Numbered from the stretch's first letter, positions 53,969 through 63,388 are shown. The stretch: DNA of 64,000 nucleotides from Pseudomonas serbica (GCF_028823535.1 NZ_JAQIYM010000010.1:1-64000), one strand, 5' to 3'. Notes: generated by a model from the sequence alone, not told the origin. Translations and numbers: made by a program.

Positions 53969-54927
53969 CCGACAAACGCCTCGCGGTCTTGCTTGAGCAG
54001 GGTCAGCAACCAGACGAAGTCTTCCGGCAGCGGCGATTCCCAGCTCATGCGAACACCGGTGGTCGGATGATCCAGCTCGAGGAACCGCGCATGCAGTGCC
54101 TGGCGCGGGAAGTTCTTCAGCGATTCAACCATGGTCGGGTTGGCTGCCGGCGGAATCCGGAAACGACCACCATAGGCAGGATCTCCGACCAACGGGAAGT
54201 TGATGTGGGCCATGTGCACACGAATCTGGTGTGTACGACCGGTTTCGAGCTTCACCCGCACGTGGGTGTGGGAGCGGAAACGCTCGAGCACGCGGTAGTG
54301 GCTGACGGCTTGCTTGCCACCTTCCATCACGGCCATGCGCTGGCGTTGCTGGCCGTGACGACCGATCGGCGCATTGATCTTGCCGCCAGCGGTTACCACG
54401 CCGATCACGATGCACTCGTAGATCCGGCTGACGCTGCGGCTCTGCAACTGAGTCACCAGCTGTGTCTGCGCCTGAATGGTCTTGGCCACCACCATCAGAC
54501 CGGTGGTGTCCTTGTCCAGGCGATGCACGATGCCGGCGCGGGGCACATTGATGATGTCCGGCACGTGGTGCAGCAAGGCGTTGAGCAAAGTGCCATCAGC
54601 GTGGCCGGCAGCCGGGTGAACCACCAGGCCCGCGGGCTTGTTGATCACCAGGATGTCGTCGTCTTCATAGACGATGTCCAGGGCGATGTCTTGAGCGACC
54701 CATTCGCCCTGAGCTTCCTGCTCGGCAGTGAGTTCAAGAATGGCGCCACCGTGAACGATGTCTCGCGGGCGGACAACCGCCCCATCCACAGTCAGGCGGC
54801 CGTCTTTGATCCAGGCGGAAAGGCGCGAGCGCGAGTGCTCAGCGAATAATTGTGCGGCGACTTGATCGAGGCGTTGGCCGCCCAATTCGGACGGCACCTC
54901 TGCGCGGAGTTCAATTTTATCGGACAT
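53965..54927 (-). CDS. rluD: 23S rRNA pseudouridine(1911/1915/1917) synthase RluD
   Basis: The product has 320 residues. The N-terminal S4 RNA-binding domain (QRLDQVAAQLFAEHSRSRLS) is followed by the RluA-type catalytic domain. The catalytic motif is RAGIVHRLDKDTTGLMVVA with the active Asp near residue 140, and GRTHQIRVH is present. It modifies helix 69 of 23S rRNA. I begin at MSDKIELR (54927); a longer frame exists. Divergent from bamD over 150 nt. Confidence 0.95.
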   Translation of the reverse strand: MSDKIELRAEVPSELGGQRLDQVAAQLFAEHSRSRLSAWIKDGRLTVDGAVVRPRDIVHGGAILELTAEQEAQGEWVAQDIALDIVYEDDDILVINKPAGLVVHPAAGHADGTLLNALLHHVPDIINVPRAGIVHRLDKDTTGLMVVAKTIQAQTQLVTQLQSRSVSRIYECIVIGVVTAGGKINAPIGRHGQQRQRMAVMEGGKQAVSHYRVLERFRSHTHVRVKLETGRTHQIRVHMAHINFPLVGDPAYGGRFRIPPAANPTMVESLKNFPRQALHARFLELDHPTTGVRMSWESPLPEDFVWLLTLLKQDREAFVG

Positions 54928-55078
54928 GCTCAGACTAGGCGTCGGCACAGCTTTTGGTTTCGGCTGCGCGCTTGTGGTTAAATACGGCGTCTTTTGCCCC
55001 GAGGCTATTCAACGGGGCGCTCATCATAACAGGACGGCCTCGCCCAAGACAGCGGCCGTCATAGGGACGCAAGCCGCC

Positions 55079-56101
55079 ATGCAAGTGAAACACCTGCTGC
55101 TGATCGCCATCCTCGCATTGACCGCTGCTTGCTCTTCGAAGGAAGTCGTAGACGAAAACCTGAGCGAAGTCGAGTTGTACCAACAGGCTCAAGCCGATCT
55201 GGACAATAATAGCTACACCAGCGCCACTGCCAAGCTGAAGGCTCTGGAATCACGCTATCCGTTCGGCCGCTATGCCGATCAGGCCCAGTTGGAGCTGATC
55301 TACGCCAACTACAAGAACGCCGAACCGGAAGCCGCCAAGGCTGCTGCCGAGCGCTTCATTCGCCTGCACCCACAACACCCGAACGTCGACTACGCCTACT
55401 ACCTCAAGGGCCTGACTTCTTTCGACCAGGACGTTGGCCTGCTGTCGCGTTTCCTGCCGCTGGACATGACCAAGCGTGACCCGGGTGCCGCTCGCGACTC
55501 CTACAACGAGTTCGCCCAGCTGACCAGCCGCTTCCCCAACAGCCGTTACGCGCCGGACGCCAAGCAGCGCATGATCTACTTGCGCAACCTGCTGGCGGCC
55601 TATGAAATCCATGTGGCCGACTATTACCTGACCCGTCAGGCCTACGTCGCCGCCGCGAACCGCGGTCGCTACGTGGTGGAAAACTTCCAGGAAACCCCTT
55701 CGGTCGGCGACGGCCTGGCGGTGATGACCGAGGCCTACCAGCGCCTGCACCTGGACGAACTGGCTGCCACCAGCCTCGAAACCCTGAAGCTCAACTACCC
55801 GAACCACCCAAGCCTGGTGGACGGTCAGTTCGAGCCATCGGTGGCTGAAGCCGACAACCGGTCGTGGCTGAGCAAGGCCACCCTGGGCCTGATCGAATCC
55901 CGTCCACCGCTGCCACCGGGAGAAACCCGCGCCAACCAGGATGTGCAGAAGCAGTTCCAGGAAGCCAAGGACGCGATTCCGAGCGAGCTCAAGCCTAAGG
56001 ACAGCGACGGCGATGTGATCGAAGAAGAGGATCACGAGGCCGAGGGCAACAATGAAGACCGCTCGTGGTTCAGCTACATGACCTTCGGCGTGTTCGACTG
56101 A
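55079..56101 (+). CDS. bamD: Outer-membrane assembly lipoprotein BamD
   Basis: This 340-residue essential BAM-complex lipoprotein has a lipobox LTAAC with Cys about residue 18, then five TPR-like helix pairs (for example YRSA-type ALESRYPFGRYADQAQLELIY, RFPNSRYAPDAKQRM). The C-terminal extension of about 80 acidic residues (DSDGDVIEEEDHEAEGNNED) is longer than in E. coli BamD but usual in pseudomonads. Start at MQVKHLLL (55079), from the signal peptide. Its own terminator follows. Confidence 0.96.
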   Translation: MQVKHLLLIAILALTAACSSKEVVDENLSEVELYQQAQADLDNNSYTSATAKLKALESRYPFGRYADQAQLELIYANYKNAEPEAAKAAAERFIRLHPQHPNVDYAYYLKGLTSFDQDVGLLSRFLPLDMTKRDPGAARDSYNEFAQLTSRFPNSRYAPDAKQRMIYLRNLLAAYEIHVADYYLTRQAYVAAANRGRYVVENFQETPSVGDGLAVMTEAYQRLHLDELAATSLETLKLNYPNHPSLVDGQFEPSVAEADNRSWLSKATLGLIESRPPLPPGETRANQDVQKQFQEAKDAIPSELKPKDSDGDVIEEEDHEAEGNNEDRSWFSYMTFGVFD

Positions 56102-56118
56102 TACGACCGTGTTGCAGA

Positions 56119-56146
56119 AAGGGAGACGCTTGAGTCTCCCTTTTTT
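56119..56146 (+). terminator. bamD terminator
   Basis: AAGGGAGAC / GTCTCCCTT 9-bp stem, loop GCTTGA, then T6. It lies 17 nt after the stop codon. Confidence 0.93.
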
Positions 56147-56236
56147 ATTGCGCCATTTTTAAGCAGCGCGAATACGCTGTGCGGCTGTCATGTCCTTGGC
56201 TAAACTGGCGGCTCATCCGTCATAAAGCAGCCCGCC

Positions 56237-56470
56237 ATGCTTCGTTTATTATTCTGGATCGCAGTGATTGCCGCCGCTGTTTGGTTATGGCGCAAGTACA
56301 AGGGCCAGGTTTCCGCACCCAAGTCCTCCGCCGAGCGGGAAGCAGCGCCCATGGTCCGCTGCGCCCATTGCGGCGTGCACCTGCCCCGCGACCGTGCGCT
56401 GAGCCTCCAACAACAGTGGTATTGCAGCCAGGCTCACCTTGAGCAAGGCCCAGGCTCCAGTGGTCGCTGA
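56237..56470 (+). CDS. PP0621 family small membrane/zinc-ribbon-like protein
   Basis: The product has 77 residues. One N-terminal membrane helix (LLFWIAVIAAAVWLW) is followed by a cytoplasmic CAHCGVHLPRDRA...WYCSQAH segment, with Cys/His spacing suggesting a treble-clef or TRASH-type zinc knuckle. The family has unknown function and sits before pilS in Pseudomonas. Its end overlaps the pilS start by about 11 nt, so translation is probably coupled. Confidence 0.85.
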   Translation: MLRLLFWIAVIAAAVWLWRKYKGQVSAPKSSAEREAAPMVRCAHCGVHLPRDRALSLQQQWYCSQAHLEQGPGSSGR

Positions 56471-58046
56471 GACGTCCAGTCCCGGCGACAAACAGGCCCA
56501 GCGACTGCTGCGCCTCTATCACCTCTACCGTTTGAGCATCGGCATCACCTTGGTGCTGCTGATTTCCAGCAACCTGGACAACCGGTTGCTGACGTCCGCC
56601 AATGACGACCTGCTGCGCTATGGCAGCGGGATGTACCTGGTGCTGAACATCCTGCTGGTGGTGTTCTTCCAGAACACCCGCCGCCCAGCCCAACTGTTCA
56701 GCCTGGCACTGGTCGACGTCGCGCTGCTTTGCGTGATGTTCTACGCAGGTGGCGGAGTGGCCAGCGCCATTGGCAACCTGCTGATCGTATCGGTGGCCAT
56801 CAGCAATACCTTGCTGCGAAGACGCATCGGCCTGCTGATTGCTGCCATTAGCGTGCTGGGCATCCTGGGTTCGAGTTTCCTGCTGAATGTCAGCCATCCC
56901 GCCAGCCCCAATGATTACTTGCAGGTCGGCACGCTCGGCGTCCTGTGTTTCGCCGCCGCATTGCTGGTCCAGGTCCTGGTCAGACGACTGGAAGTCAGCC
57001 AGACCCTGGTGGAGCAGAAGGCCAGCGAAGTCATGGGCCTGGAAGCCCTCAACGCACTGATCCTGCAACGCATGCGCACCGGTATCCTGGTGCTTGACGA
57101 CCAACGGCGTGTGCAACTGGCCAATCACAGCGCCTTGACCCTGCTCGGCTGCGAGCATCTCGAAGGCCGACGGATTGACGAACATGCCCCGGGCTTGGTC
57201 GAAGACCTGCAACTGTGGATCGAAAACCCGATGCGGCGCCCGCCAAGCCTGAGAATCGCCAGCAGCGGCCTAGAACTGCAGCCGAGCTTCATTGCCCTGG
57301 CCCCTGGCCCGCATCACCAGACCCTGGTTTTTCTCGAAGACCTCGCCCAGATCACCCAACAGGCTCAACAACTGAAACTTGCCGCCCTGGGCCGCTTGAC
57401 CGCCGGTATTGCCCATGAAATCCGCAATCCATTGGGCGCCATCAGTCACGCAGCGCAGCTATTGCGAGAATCGGAGGAACTGAATGCCGCGGACCGACGT
57501 CTGACGCAGATTATTCAAGACCACTCTCAGCGAATGAATCGGGTTATCGAAAACGTCCTGCAACTGTCCCGTCGCCAGCAAACCGCAACGCAACGTCTCG
57601 ACCTGAAGCTGTGGCTGGAACAGTTTGTGACAGAAATCCGCGAGCAGGCGACCGAGCGCCAAAAGATCCATCTGCGCATTGCTCCCGGTGACTACAGCAC
57701 CTTGATGGACCCGAATCAGCTGGAGCAGATTCTCGACAACCTGATACGCAATGCATGGCGCCATAGCGCCCTTGACCACCACCAGGCACAGGTCTGGCTC
57801 GAGTTGTTCACGGATCCCGACAGTCAGCTACCGACCCTCGAGATCCTCGACGACGGCCCCGGTGTGGCCCCGGACCATCAAGCGCAATTGTTCGAGCCTT
57901 TCTTCACCACCAGCCACCAGGGCACTGGCCTGGGGCTCTACCTGTCCCGCGAGCTGTGCGAATGCAACCAGGCCCGCCTGGACTTCAGATCACGCCAGGG
58001 CGGCTGCTTTCGCATCACCTTTGCTCACGGACGAAAACAAGGTTGA
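56460..58046 (+). CDS. pilS: PilS, sensor histidine kinase of the pilin two-component system
   Basis: The product has about 528 residues. Six membrane helices lie within residues 20-175, followed by a PAS domain (about 195-300). The kinase core has H-box AGIAHEIRNPLGAISHAA, N-box NLIRNAWRH, and G-boxes DDGPGV and TGLGLYLSREL. In P. aeruginosa PilS senses inner-membrane PilA and controls PilR. The start is uncertain: GTG at 56460 (MVAETSS) is preferred, but an in-frame TTG at 56439 is possible. Both overlap the PP0621 gene. pilR follows 2 nt after. Confidence 0.93.
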   Translation: MVAETSSPGDKQAQRLLRLYHLYRLSIGITLVLLISSNLDNRLLTSANDDLLRYGSGMYLVLNILLVVFFQNTRRPAQLFSLALVDVALLCVMFYAGGGVASAIGNLLIVSVAISNTLLRRRIGLLIAAISVLGILGSSFLLNVSHPASPNDYLQVGTLGVLCFAAALLVQVLVRRLEVSQTLVEQKASEVMGLEALNALILQRMRTGILVLDDQRRVQLANHSALTLLGCEHLEGRRIDEHAPGLVEDLQLWIENPMRRPPSLRIASSGLELQPSFIALAPGPHHQTLVFLEDLAQITQQAQQLKLAALGRLTAGIAHEIRNPLGAISHAAQLLRESEELNAADRRLTQIIQDHSQRMNRVIENVLQLSRRQQTATQRLDLKLWLEQFVTEIREQATERQKIHLRIAPGDYSTLMDPNQLEQILDNLIRNAWRHSALDHHQAQVWLELFTDPDSQLPTLEILDDGPGVAPDHQAQLFEPFFTTSHQGTGLGLYLSRELCECNQARLDFRSRQGGCFRITFAHGRKQG

Positions 58047-58048
58047 AC

Positions 58049-59380
58049 ATGAGCCCACGGCCAAAAGTCCTGATCGTCGACGACGAGCCGGACATCCGCG
58101 AACTCCTGGAAATCACCCTGGGACGGATGAAGCTCGATACCTACTGCGCCCGCAACGCTGGCGAGGCCCTGGCCCTGCTCCAGCGCGAGCCATTCGACCT
58201 GTGCCTGACCGACATGCGCCTGCCGGACGGCAGCGGCCTGGAGCTGGTGCAACACATCCAGCAACACTACCCACAAGTCCCGGTAGCCATGATCACGGCT
58301 TTCGGCAGCCTCGACACAGCAATCAATGCGCTGAAGGCCGGTGCGTTCGATTTCCTGACCAAACCGGTGGTCCTGACCCGATTGCGAGAACTGGTGACCA
58401 GCGCCTTGCTGCTACCTGTTCCTGGTAGCGCCATTGATCGTCGCTTGCTGGGCGAGTCACCGCCCATGCGCGATCTGCGCAAACAGATCGAAAAACTGGC
58501 TCGCAGCCAGGCACCTGTGTACATCAGTGGCGAGTCTGGCAGTGGCAAGGAGCTGGTCGCCCGCCTGATTCATGAGCGAGGACCACGGGCCAGCCAACCT
58601 TTTGTCCCGGTCAATTGCGGTGCGATTCCAACTGAACTGATGGAAAGCGAGTTTTTCGGCCATCGAAAGGGCAGCTTCAGCGGCGCCATCGAAGATAAAC
58701 CCGGTTTGTTCCAGGCGGCGCACGGCGGCACCCTGTTTCTCGACGAAGTGGCAGACTTGCCTCTGCCGATGCAGGTCAAATTGCTGCGAGCCATCCAGGA
58801 GAAAGCGGTACGCAGCGTCGGTGGGCAACAGGAGGTGGTGGTCGATGTGCGGATACTCTGCGCCACCCACAAGGACCTTGGCGCCGAAGTCGCTGCCGAA
58901 CGCTTTCGCCAGGATCTGTACTACCGCCTGAACGTGATCGAGCTGCGGGTTCCGCCGTTGCGCGAGCGCCGTGACGACATCGAGCCTCTGGCCAGCCACA
59001 TGCTCAAGCGCCTGGCTGCAGACAGCGGGCAGCCCGCGGCAAAACTCCACCCGAATGCGCTCGACACCCTGAAAAACTACCGTTTCCCGGGCAATGTGCG
59101 CGAACTGGAGAACATGCTCGAACGGGCTCATACGTTATGCGAAAACAAGCTGATCGAGGCCAGCGACCTGCGCCTTGCCGAGGGTAACTGTGCTGCCGAA
59201 GGGGGCGCGCCGGACCTCACGCAGATCGATAACCTGGAGGCGTACCTGGAAAACGTTGAACGCCAACTGCTTCTCCAGGCACTGGAAGAGACCCGCTGGA
59301 ACCGCACGGCAGCGGCTCAGCGGTTGAATCTTTCATTCCGGTCGATGCGTTATCGACTCAAGAAGCTGGGCCTGGATTGA
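58049..59380 (+). CDS. pilR: PilR, sigma-54-dependent response regulator of pilin genes
   Basis: The product has 443 residues. The receiver domain has DDEPD and phospho-acceptor in LTDMRLPDG. The AAA+ domain has Walker A GESGSGKE (about 160) and GSFSGA (about 208) at the place of GAFTGA. FPGNVRELENMLERA follows. The C-terminal Fis-like helix-turn-helix is in WNRTAAAQRLNLSFRSMRYRL. It should activate the sigma-54 promoter seen upstream of pilA. The variant contact loop is discussed in the findings. Confidence 0.95.
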   Translation: MSPRPKVLIVDDEPDIRELLEITLGRMKLDTYCARNAGEALALLQREPFDLCLTDMRLPDGSGLELVQHIQQHYPQVPVAMITAFGSLDTAINALKAGAFDFLTKPVVLTRLRELVTSALLLPVPGSAIDRRLLGESPPMRDLRKQIEKLARSQAPVYISGESGSGKELVARLIHERGPRASQPFVPVNCGAIPTELMESEFFGHRKGSFSGAIEDKPGLFQAAHGGTLFLDEVADLPLPMQVKLLRAIQEKAVRSVGGQQEVVVDVRILCATHKDLGAEVAAERFRQDLYYRLNVIELRVPPLRERRDDIEPLASHMLKRLAADSGQPAAKLHPNALDTLKNYRFPGNVRELENMLERAHTLCENKLIEASDLRLAEGNCAAEGGAPDLTQIDNLEAYLENVERQLLLQALEETRWNRTAAAQRLNLSFRSMRYRLKKLGLD

Positions 59381-59391
59381 GGAAACTGGTT

Positions 59392-60492
59392 TCAGATCCG
59401 CCCGGTTGGCGCATACGGCGCCGGATCGATGATCGGCGCCCTGCCCAGCATCACATCGGCAAATAACTGGCAAGACGCAGGCGCCAGCACCAACCCATTA
59501 CGGTAGTGCCCGCAGTTGAGCCAGAGCCCATCAAAACCTGGCACCGGCCCAATATAGGGAATGCCCTGCGGCGAGCCTGGCCGCAAACCGGCCCAATGCC
59601 CCACCACCTCGGCGTCGGCCAGCGCCGGAATCAACTCCACGGCCGAGGCCTTGAGGCTTTCCAGGGCCGATTCGGTAGGCGTCTTGTCGTAGCCTTCATG
59701 CTCCAGGGTACTGCCAATCAGGATGTGCCCATCGCGCCGCGGAATGGCATAACGCCCTTTGGCCAGGACCATGCTCGGCAGGAAGTCCGCTGCGCACTTG
59801 TAGAGGATCATCTGCCCCTTTACCGGTTCGACCGGCAACTCAAGGCCCAGGCTCTTGAGCAGATCACCGCTCCAGGCGCCGGCGGTCAGCACCACTTGAT
59901 CGCCTTGGATCGCACCTGTGGAGGTCTGCACGCCGACTATTTTTTCGTCTTGCCGAATAAACCCGCTGACTTCGCACTGCTCATGAATCGTCACGTTCGC
60001 CAGCGCCTGCAATGCCGCCTTGAGCGACTTCACCAGACGCGGATTGCGCACGTTGGCCACGTCGGCCATGTAGATCGCCCGGGAAAAACCACCGCCCAGC
60101 ACCGGCACCGCATCGTGGGCCGCCGAGATATCCACAGCCCGCAGCGGCCGGCCCTCGCGCGCGGCCCAGGCCAGCGCCTCGGCCTCATCGTCCAGGTCCA
60201 GCCAGTACAGGCCGGTGGTATGCACCTCGGGATCGATTCCAGTGGCCGCAAACAAGCGCTCGCCCAGCTGTGGATAAAAATCCTGGGACCAATGCGCCAG
60301 CGCGGTCACCGCCGGGCTGTAGCGCCAGGGATAGAGCGGCGAAACGATGCCACCGCCGGCCCAGGACGATTCCTGGCCGACGTTCGATCGATCCAGCAGC
60401 ACCACACTCTGCACCTGGGACGCGAGATTGAATGCGGTCAGCAGCCCGATTACCCCACCACCGACGATCACCACTTGCTGTTGCCTGGTCAT
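59392..60492 (-). CDS. thiO: Glycine oxidase ThiO
   Basis: This 366-residue FAD-dependent D-amino acid/glycine oxidase of the DAO family supplies iminoglycine for the thiazole ring of thiamine. N-terminal FAD motif VVIVGGGVIGLLTAFNLA, then SSWAGGGIVSPLYPWRYS. C-terminal GLRPGSPQGIPYIGPV and GHYRNGLVLAP are typical of ThiO. I take ATG at 60492 (MTRQQQ); a TTG four codons upstream is less likely. It converges on pilR and is followed upstream by pilE. Confidence 0.92.
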   Translation of the reverse strand: MTRQQQVVIVGGGVIGLLTAFNLASQVQSVVLLDRSNVGQESSWAGGGIVSPLYPWRYSPAVTALAHWSQDFYPQLGERLFAATGIDPEVHTTGLYWLDLDDEAEALAWAAREGRPLRAVDISAAHDAVPVLGGGFSRAIYMADVANVRNPRLVKSLKAALQALANVTIHEQCEVSGFIRQDEKIVGVQTSTGAIQGDQVVLTAGAWSGDLLKSLGLELPVEPVKGQMILYKCAADFLPSMVLAKGRYAIPRRDGHILIGSTLEHEGYDKTPTESALESLKASAVELIPALADAEVVGHWAGLRPGSPQGIPYIGPVPGFDGLWLNCGHYRNGLVLAPASCQLFADVMLGRAPIIDPAPYAPTGRI

Positions 60493-60547
60493 GTTCTGAT
60501 CCAACCGTTCAATAGACAGGGGCGCAAAGGGCGCCCGAAAAGGAAAC

Positions 60548-60949
60548 TCAGCGACCCCAGCAATCCTTGGTGGTCAGGCCGTCCGCCGCATTGACCATGC
60601 TTCTGACGCCGGTGTTGGTAAGGGTGAAATCACCACACTTGTCCGTGGCCATGCCCGTGCCAGGTTTGCGCACTGCCGTCAGCAGGAAGGTCTGATCCGT
60701 CAGGGTCGGGGAAATGCTGTAGTAATCATTGCCGGCACTCAGGTCGGTGGCATTGGTGTAGACGTTATTCTTTGAATAGAAGCGCTCGAGGATCTGCGCC
60801 TGTTCCGAGAGCAGACCGGCGACTTCAGTGCGACGCCCCTTGTTCACGTACTCGGTGAGGCTCGGATAGCCAATGGTGATGACGATCCCGATGATCGCAA
60901 TCACGATCATGATTTCAATCAGGGTAAAACCGCGGTTGGATCTGCGCAT
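60548..60949 (-). CDS. pilE: Minor pilin PilE-like
   Basis: This 133-residue type IV prepilin has short leader MRRSNRG, then FTLIEIMIVIAIIGIVITIGYP with Glu-5. The soluble part has the pattern of PilE (TEYVNKGRRTEVAGLLSEQAQILERFY) and a C-terminal Cys pair (DKCGDF...DCWGR). The start is inferred from the leader; GAGAG lies 7 nt upstream. It is last in the minor pilin operon, 14 nt after pilY1, with no pilY2 between them. Confidence 0.92.
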   Translation of the reverse strand: MRRSNRGFTLIEIMIVIAIIGIVITIGYPSLTEYVNKGRRTEVAGLLSEQAQILERFYSKNNVYTNATDLSAGNDYYSISPTLTDQTFLLTAVRKPGTGMATDKCGDFTLTNTGVRSMVNAADGLTTKDCWGR

Positions 60950-60963
60950 GCCTAAACTCTCAC

Positions 60964-62916
60964 TTACTGTATTTGTCGCCACATGATGCGACGGCTGCCG
61001 CCGCCGGATTTTTCCACCAGCGTGGAGATACCGCCACTGGAATCGTTCACGATCTTGCGTGTCGCGCCATTGACGATGGCGTTCAGGGTCGGCATCACGC
61101 CGGTAAAGACCACGCCGCTGGACAGCGTGTCGGTGCTGTCGACCACGGCGTCGCCGTTGGTGTCGAGCACTGCGTAATTGAGCATCTTACCGCTGAACGC
61201 ATCGAGTTCGACCAGTTTGCCGCTACCGAAGCCGGCGCAAGGGTCGGAGGTGTCCACGCTGGCCGTGGTAAACACGATCCGTCCGAGCACCAGGCTGGCC
61301 TGGCTGATCACCCGCTCACCGGTCAGCGCGTTGTTATACCGCAGTGGCAAATACCAACCCTTTTGCGTCGGGTAGGTCACCTCGTTCTGGCTGGTGGTGA
61401 TGGACTGCCCCGATTCTCCCGAAACCACCCCGGTCACTGCCTGGGCCTGCAGGCTGGAGGGAGTGATCTGTCCGGAGCCACCCTCCGCGTCCCACACCGC
61501 GTAGAACGCTTGCAGCTCCTTGTTGGTCCTGTCCGTCGTCTCGTTGAATTTACCGGTGCCGAAAAACACCATCTTGCCACCCCGGGCGTTGTCTGCCAGC
61601 AATGGCTGTGCGGTGATGGGCTGGGTAGCGCCGCCGGCGGTGGTGAACAATGGCTGGCCGGAGAATGCGATGCCCCAGGCGTTCGGGGTGGCGCCACTGA
61701 GGTCAAACTTCCAGAGCCGCCCCTTGAGGTCGCCGCCATAGGCGGCCTGCACCACATTCTGCGAGTTCACCCTGAGCTTCACCGAAGACAAACCGTTAGT
61801 GGTTTCGCTGCTGTCGACCACGACTTTCTTGATCAGGCTGCCGTCGCGAATGTCCACCACGTACAACGCCGCCACCCCGGAGTAACTGCCATAGCCGTTG
61901 GCAATGAACGCAGCCCAGCGCCCATCCGCCAAGCGTGCCACCTCCGGACGGGCGTAGGCATAACCCAGGTCATTAAAAGCGTTCGCTGCACTGGCAGAGG
62001 CCGGCGCGCTGATTTCCCACAGGGCCTTCACAGCATTGCCCGCCGATGCGTCGAACAACTGCAGTGCATAGAAGGTTCGCCCGCCCGCCCCCGTTCCGCC
62101 CAGGGCGAGGGTCTTCCAGGCACTGTTCAGCTGGGCATCGAACACGCCCACCTGCCCATCCACCAGGAACTTGTGGCCGACGCCGTTGATGTACGCGGGA
62201 TCGGCGATGTAATGCAAGGACGGCAGCACACTGGCAGGCATGTAGGCGTAGCGCCGGGCACCGTTGGCGGTATTGATGATGCTGACGAAACCGTCGTTGG
62301 CGTTGACCACGAGGCTGGCATGCATATTGGCTGCCTTGGTCGCCAGGTACGTGCTGTAGGAGGTATCCCCCGACAAATCCGCTGCGGTTTGATCCGAAGG
62401 CGCCGCCAGCACCAGCGGCGAGTTGACGATGTCGCCCAGCAATACAGGGCGCACTTTCAGGCCGGCCTTGTTGCTGCCCTTGCTCCACTCCAGCAAATCG
62501 CTGCCCGTAAGGCCGCTGGGCAAGCCCAGGCTGAGAACGCTTTGCTGGTCCGCAGACACGTTGGCGAAGGCCAATGTCACGGCGCTGTGGGTCTGGCTGT
62601 TCCATGATTGATAGGCCGGTGCCGTAGCGCCCGGCACGATCGCCGTATCGGTGGACCACAGCACCGAGGCGGTATCGACCGCGCCACTGGCGGTGAAGCC
62701 GTAGGCCTTGATGGTGCCACGCCAGTCCTTGGGGTCGTAGCTGGTCTGGAAATAACGCGTGGCGCTGGCGACACCACTGCCGCCGGAGCCGGACTTGGTG
62801 CACAACAAGGGCGAATCCGCAGGCGTGAAGGCATAGGCTGGAGCGGCCAGGAACAAGGTGCAAACGGCCCTGCTCAACAACCGCCAGCGCTGCGTGCGGC
62901 GTTCAATATTTCGCAT
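60964..62916 (-). CDS. pilY1: Short PilY1-type pilus tip protein (C-terminal propeller only)
   Basis: The product has 650 residues, against about 1,160 in P. aeruginosa. A signal peptide (ending APAYA) leads straight into the C-terminal part: PVLLGDIVNSPLVL, LVVNANDGFVSIINT, YVVDIRDGSLIKK, and blades of the beta propeller. The EF-hand-like calcium loop DTNGDAVVDSTD is at about 584-596. The N-terminal von Willebrand A region of long PilY1 is missing. The ATG at 62916 overlaps the end of pilX by 14 nt. The open frame shows no disruption, so it is a short form rather than an evident pseudogene. Confidence 0.88.
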   Translation of the reverse strand: MRNIERRTQRWRLLSRAVCTLFLAAPAYAFTPADSPLLCTKSGSGGSGVASATRYFQTSYDPKDWRGTIKAYGFTASGAVDTASVLWSTDTAIVPGATAPAYQSWNSQTHSAVTLAFANVSADQQSVLSLGLPSGLTGSDLLEWSKGSNKAGLKVRPVLLGDIVNSPLVLAAPSDQTAADLSGDTSYSTYLATKAANMHASLVVNANDGFVSIINTANGARRYAYMPASVLPSLHYIADPAYINGVGHKFLVDGQVGVFDAQLNSAWKTLALGGTGAGGRTFYALQLFDASAGNAVKALWEISAPASASAANAFNDLGYAYARPEVARLADGRWAAFIANGYGSYSGVAALYVVDIRDGSLIKKVVVDSSETTNGLSSVKLRVNSQNVVQAAYGGDLKGRLWKFDLSGATPNAWGIAFSGQPLFTTAGGATQPITAQPLLADNARGGKMVFFGTGKFNETTDRTNKELQAFYAVWDAEGGSGQITPSSLQAQAVTGVVSGESGQSITTSQNEVTYPTQKGWYLPLRYNNALTGERVISQASLVLGRIVFTTASVDTSDPCAGFGSGKLVELDAFSGKMLNYAVLDTNGDAVVDSTDTLSSGVVFTGVMPTLNAIVNGATRKIVNDSSGGISTLVEKSGGGSRRIMWRQIQ

Positions 62917-63388
62917 AAATGCTCTCCACCACACTGCGCGAGCTGCCCGCAATGCCCACGGCGGTGATCCGGTACAAAGTCGCCGAGGTGTTGCTCGGCA
63001 CGTTCACCGCTGCCACGCTGGTGCCAATGTTCTGCACGCCATAGAACCCGTTGCCGGATGCGATCCAGGTCACCCCTGAGTTGGAATTGAACCCGGCTGC
63101 CTTGAGGGTCGCCGATTCGGCAGGCGGGGCACACCGGGCAGTGCCACTGCACACAGGCAACGAATAACTATCGAGCTGCACCGCGCTTTCACCTACGCGC
63201 AACAGCGCTTCGGCAAGCTGGAACGACTGATTGCGCAAACCCAGGCTACCGGCCATTTTTTCCTGCAGGGTGGCGTTTTGCATCGATGAAATGCCGATCA
63301 GCGTCAGCAGCAACAGGAACACCAGGCTGACCAGCAGCGCCATGCCGCGCTGGGCGCAAGGTGCAACGCTCATAGACCCACTTTTCAT
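62903..63388 (-). CDS. pilX: Minor pilin PilX-like
   Basis: The product has 161 residues. A leader ending CAQRG precedes MALLVSLVFLLLLTLIGISSMQ, the PilX-type hydrophobic helix lacking the usual Glu-5. MQNATLQEKMAGSLGLRNQSFQ follows, as in PilX (MQE-type motif). Two cysteines (CSGTARC) lie close together near residue 80. The start is within the pilW stop (ATGA). It belongs to the pilW-pilX-pilY1-pilE operon. Confidence 0.88.
   Translation of the reverse strand: MKSGSMSVAPCAQRGMALLVSLVFLLLLTLIGISSMQNATLQEKMAGSLGLRNQSFQLAEALLRVGESAVQLDSYSLPVCSGTARCAPPAESATLKAAGFNSNSGVTWIASGNGFYGVQNIGTSVAAVNVPSNTSATLYRITAVGIAGSSRSVVESIYAKY

Noticed and set aside
60973..62607. 544-codon open frame antisense to pilY1
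   Set aside because: Shadow frame inside an intact pilY1 reading frame with clear family motifs.
60964..62916. pilY1 as a frameshifted pseudogene
   Set aside because: It has its own signal peptide, a continuous frame, an overlap with pilX and an intact calcium loop, so a short functional form is more likely.
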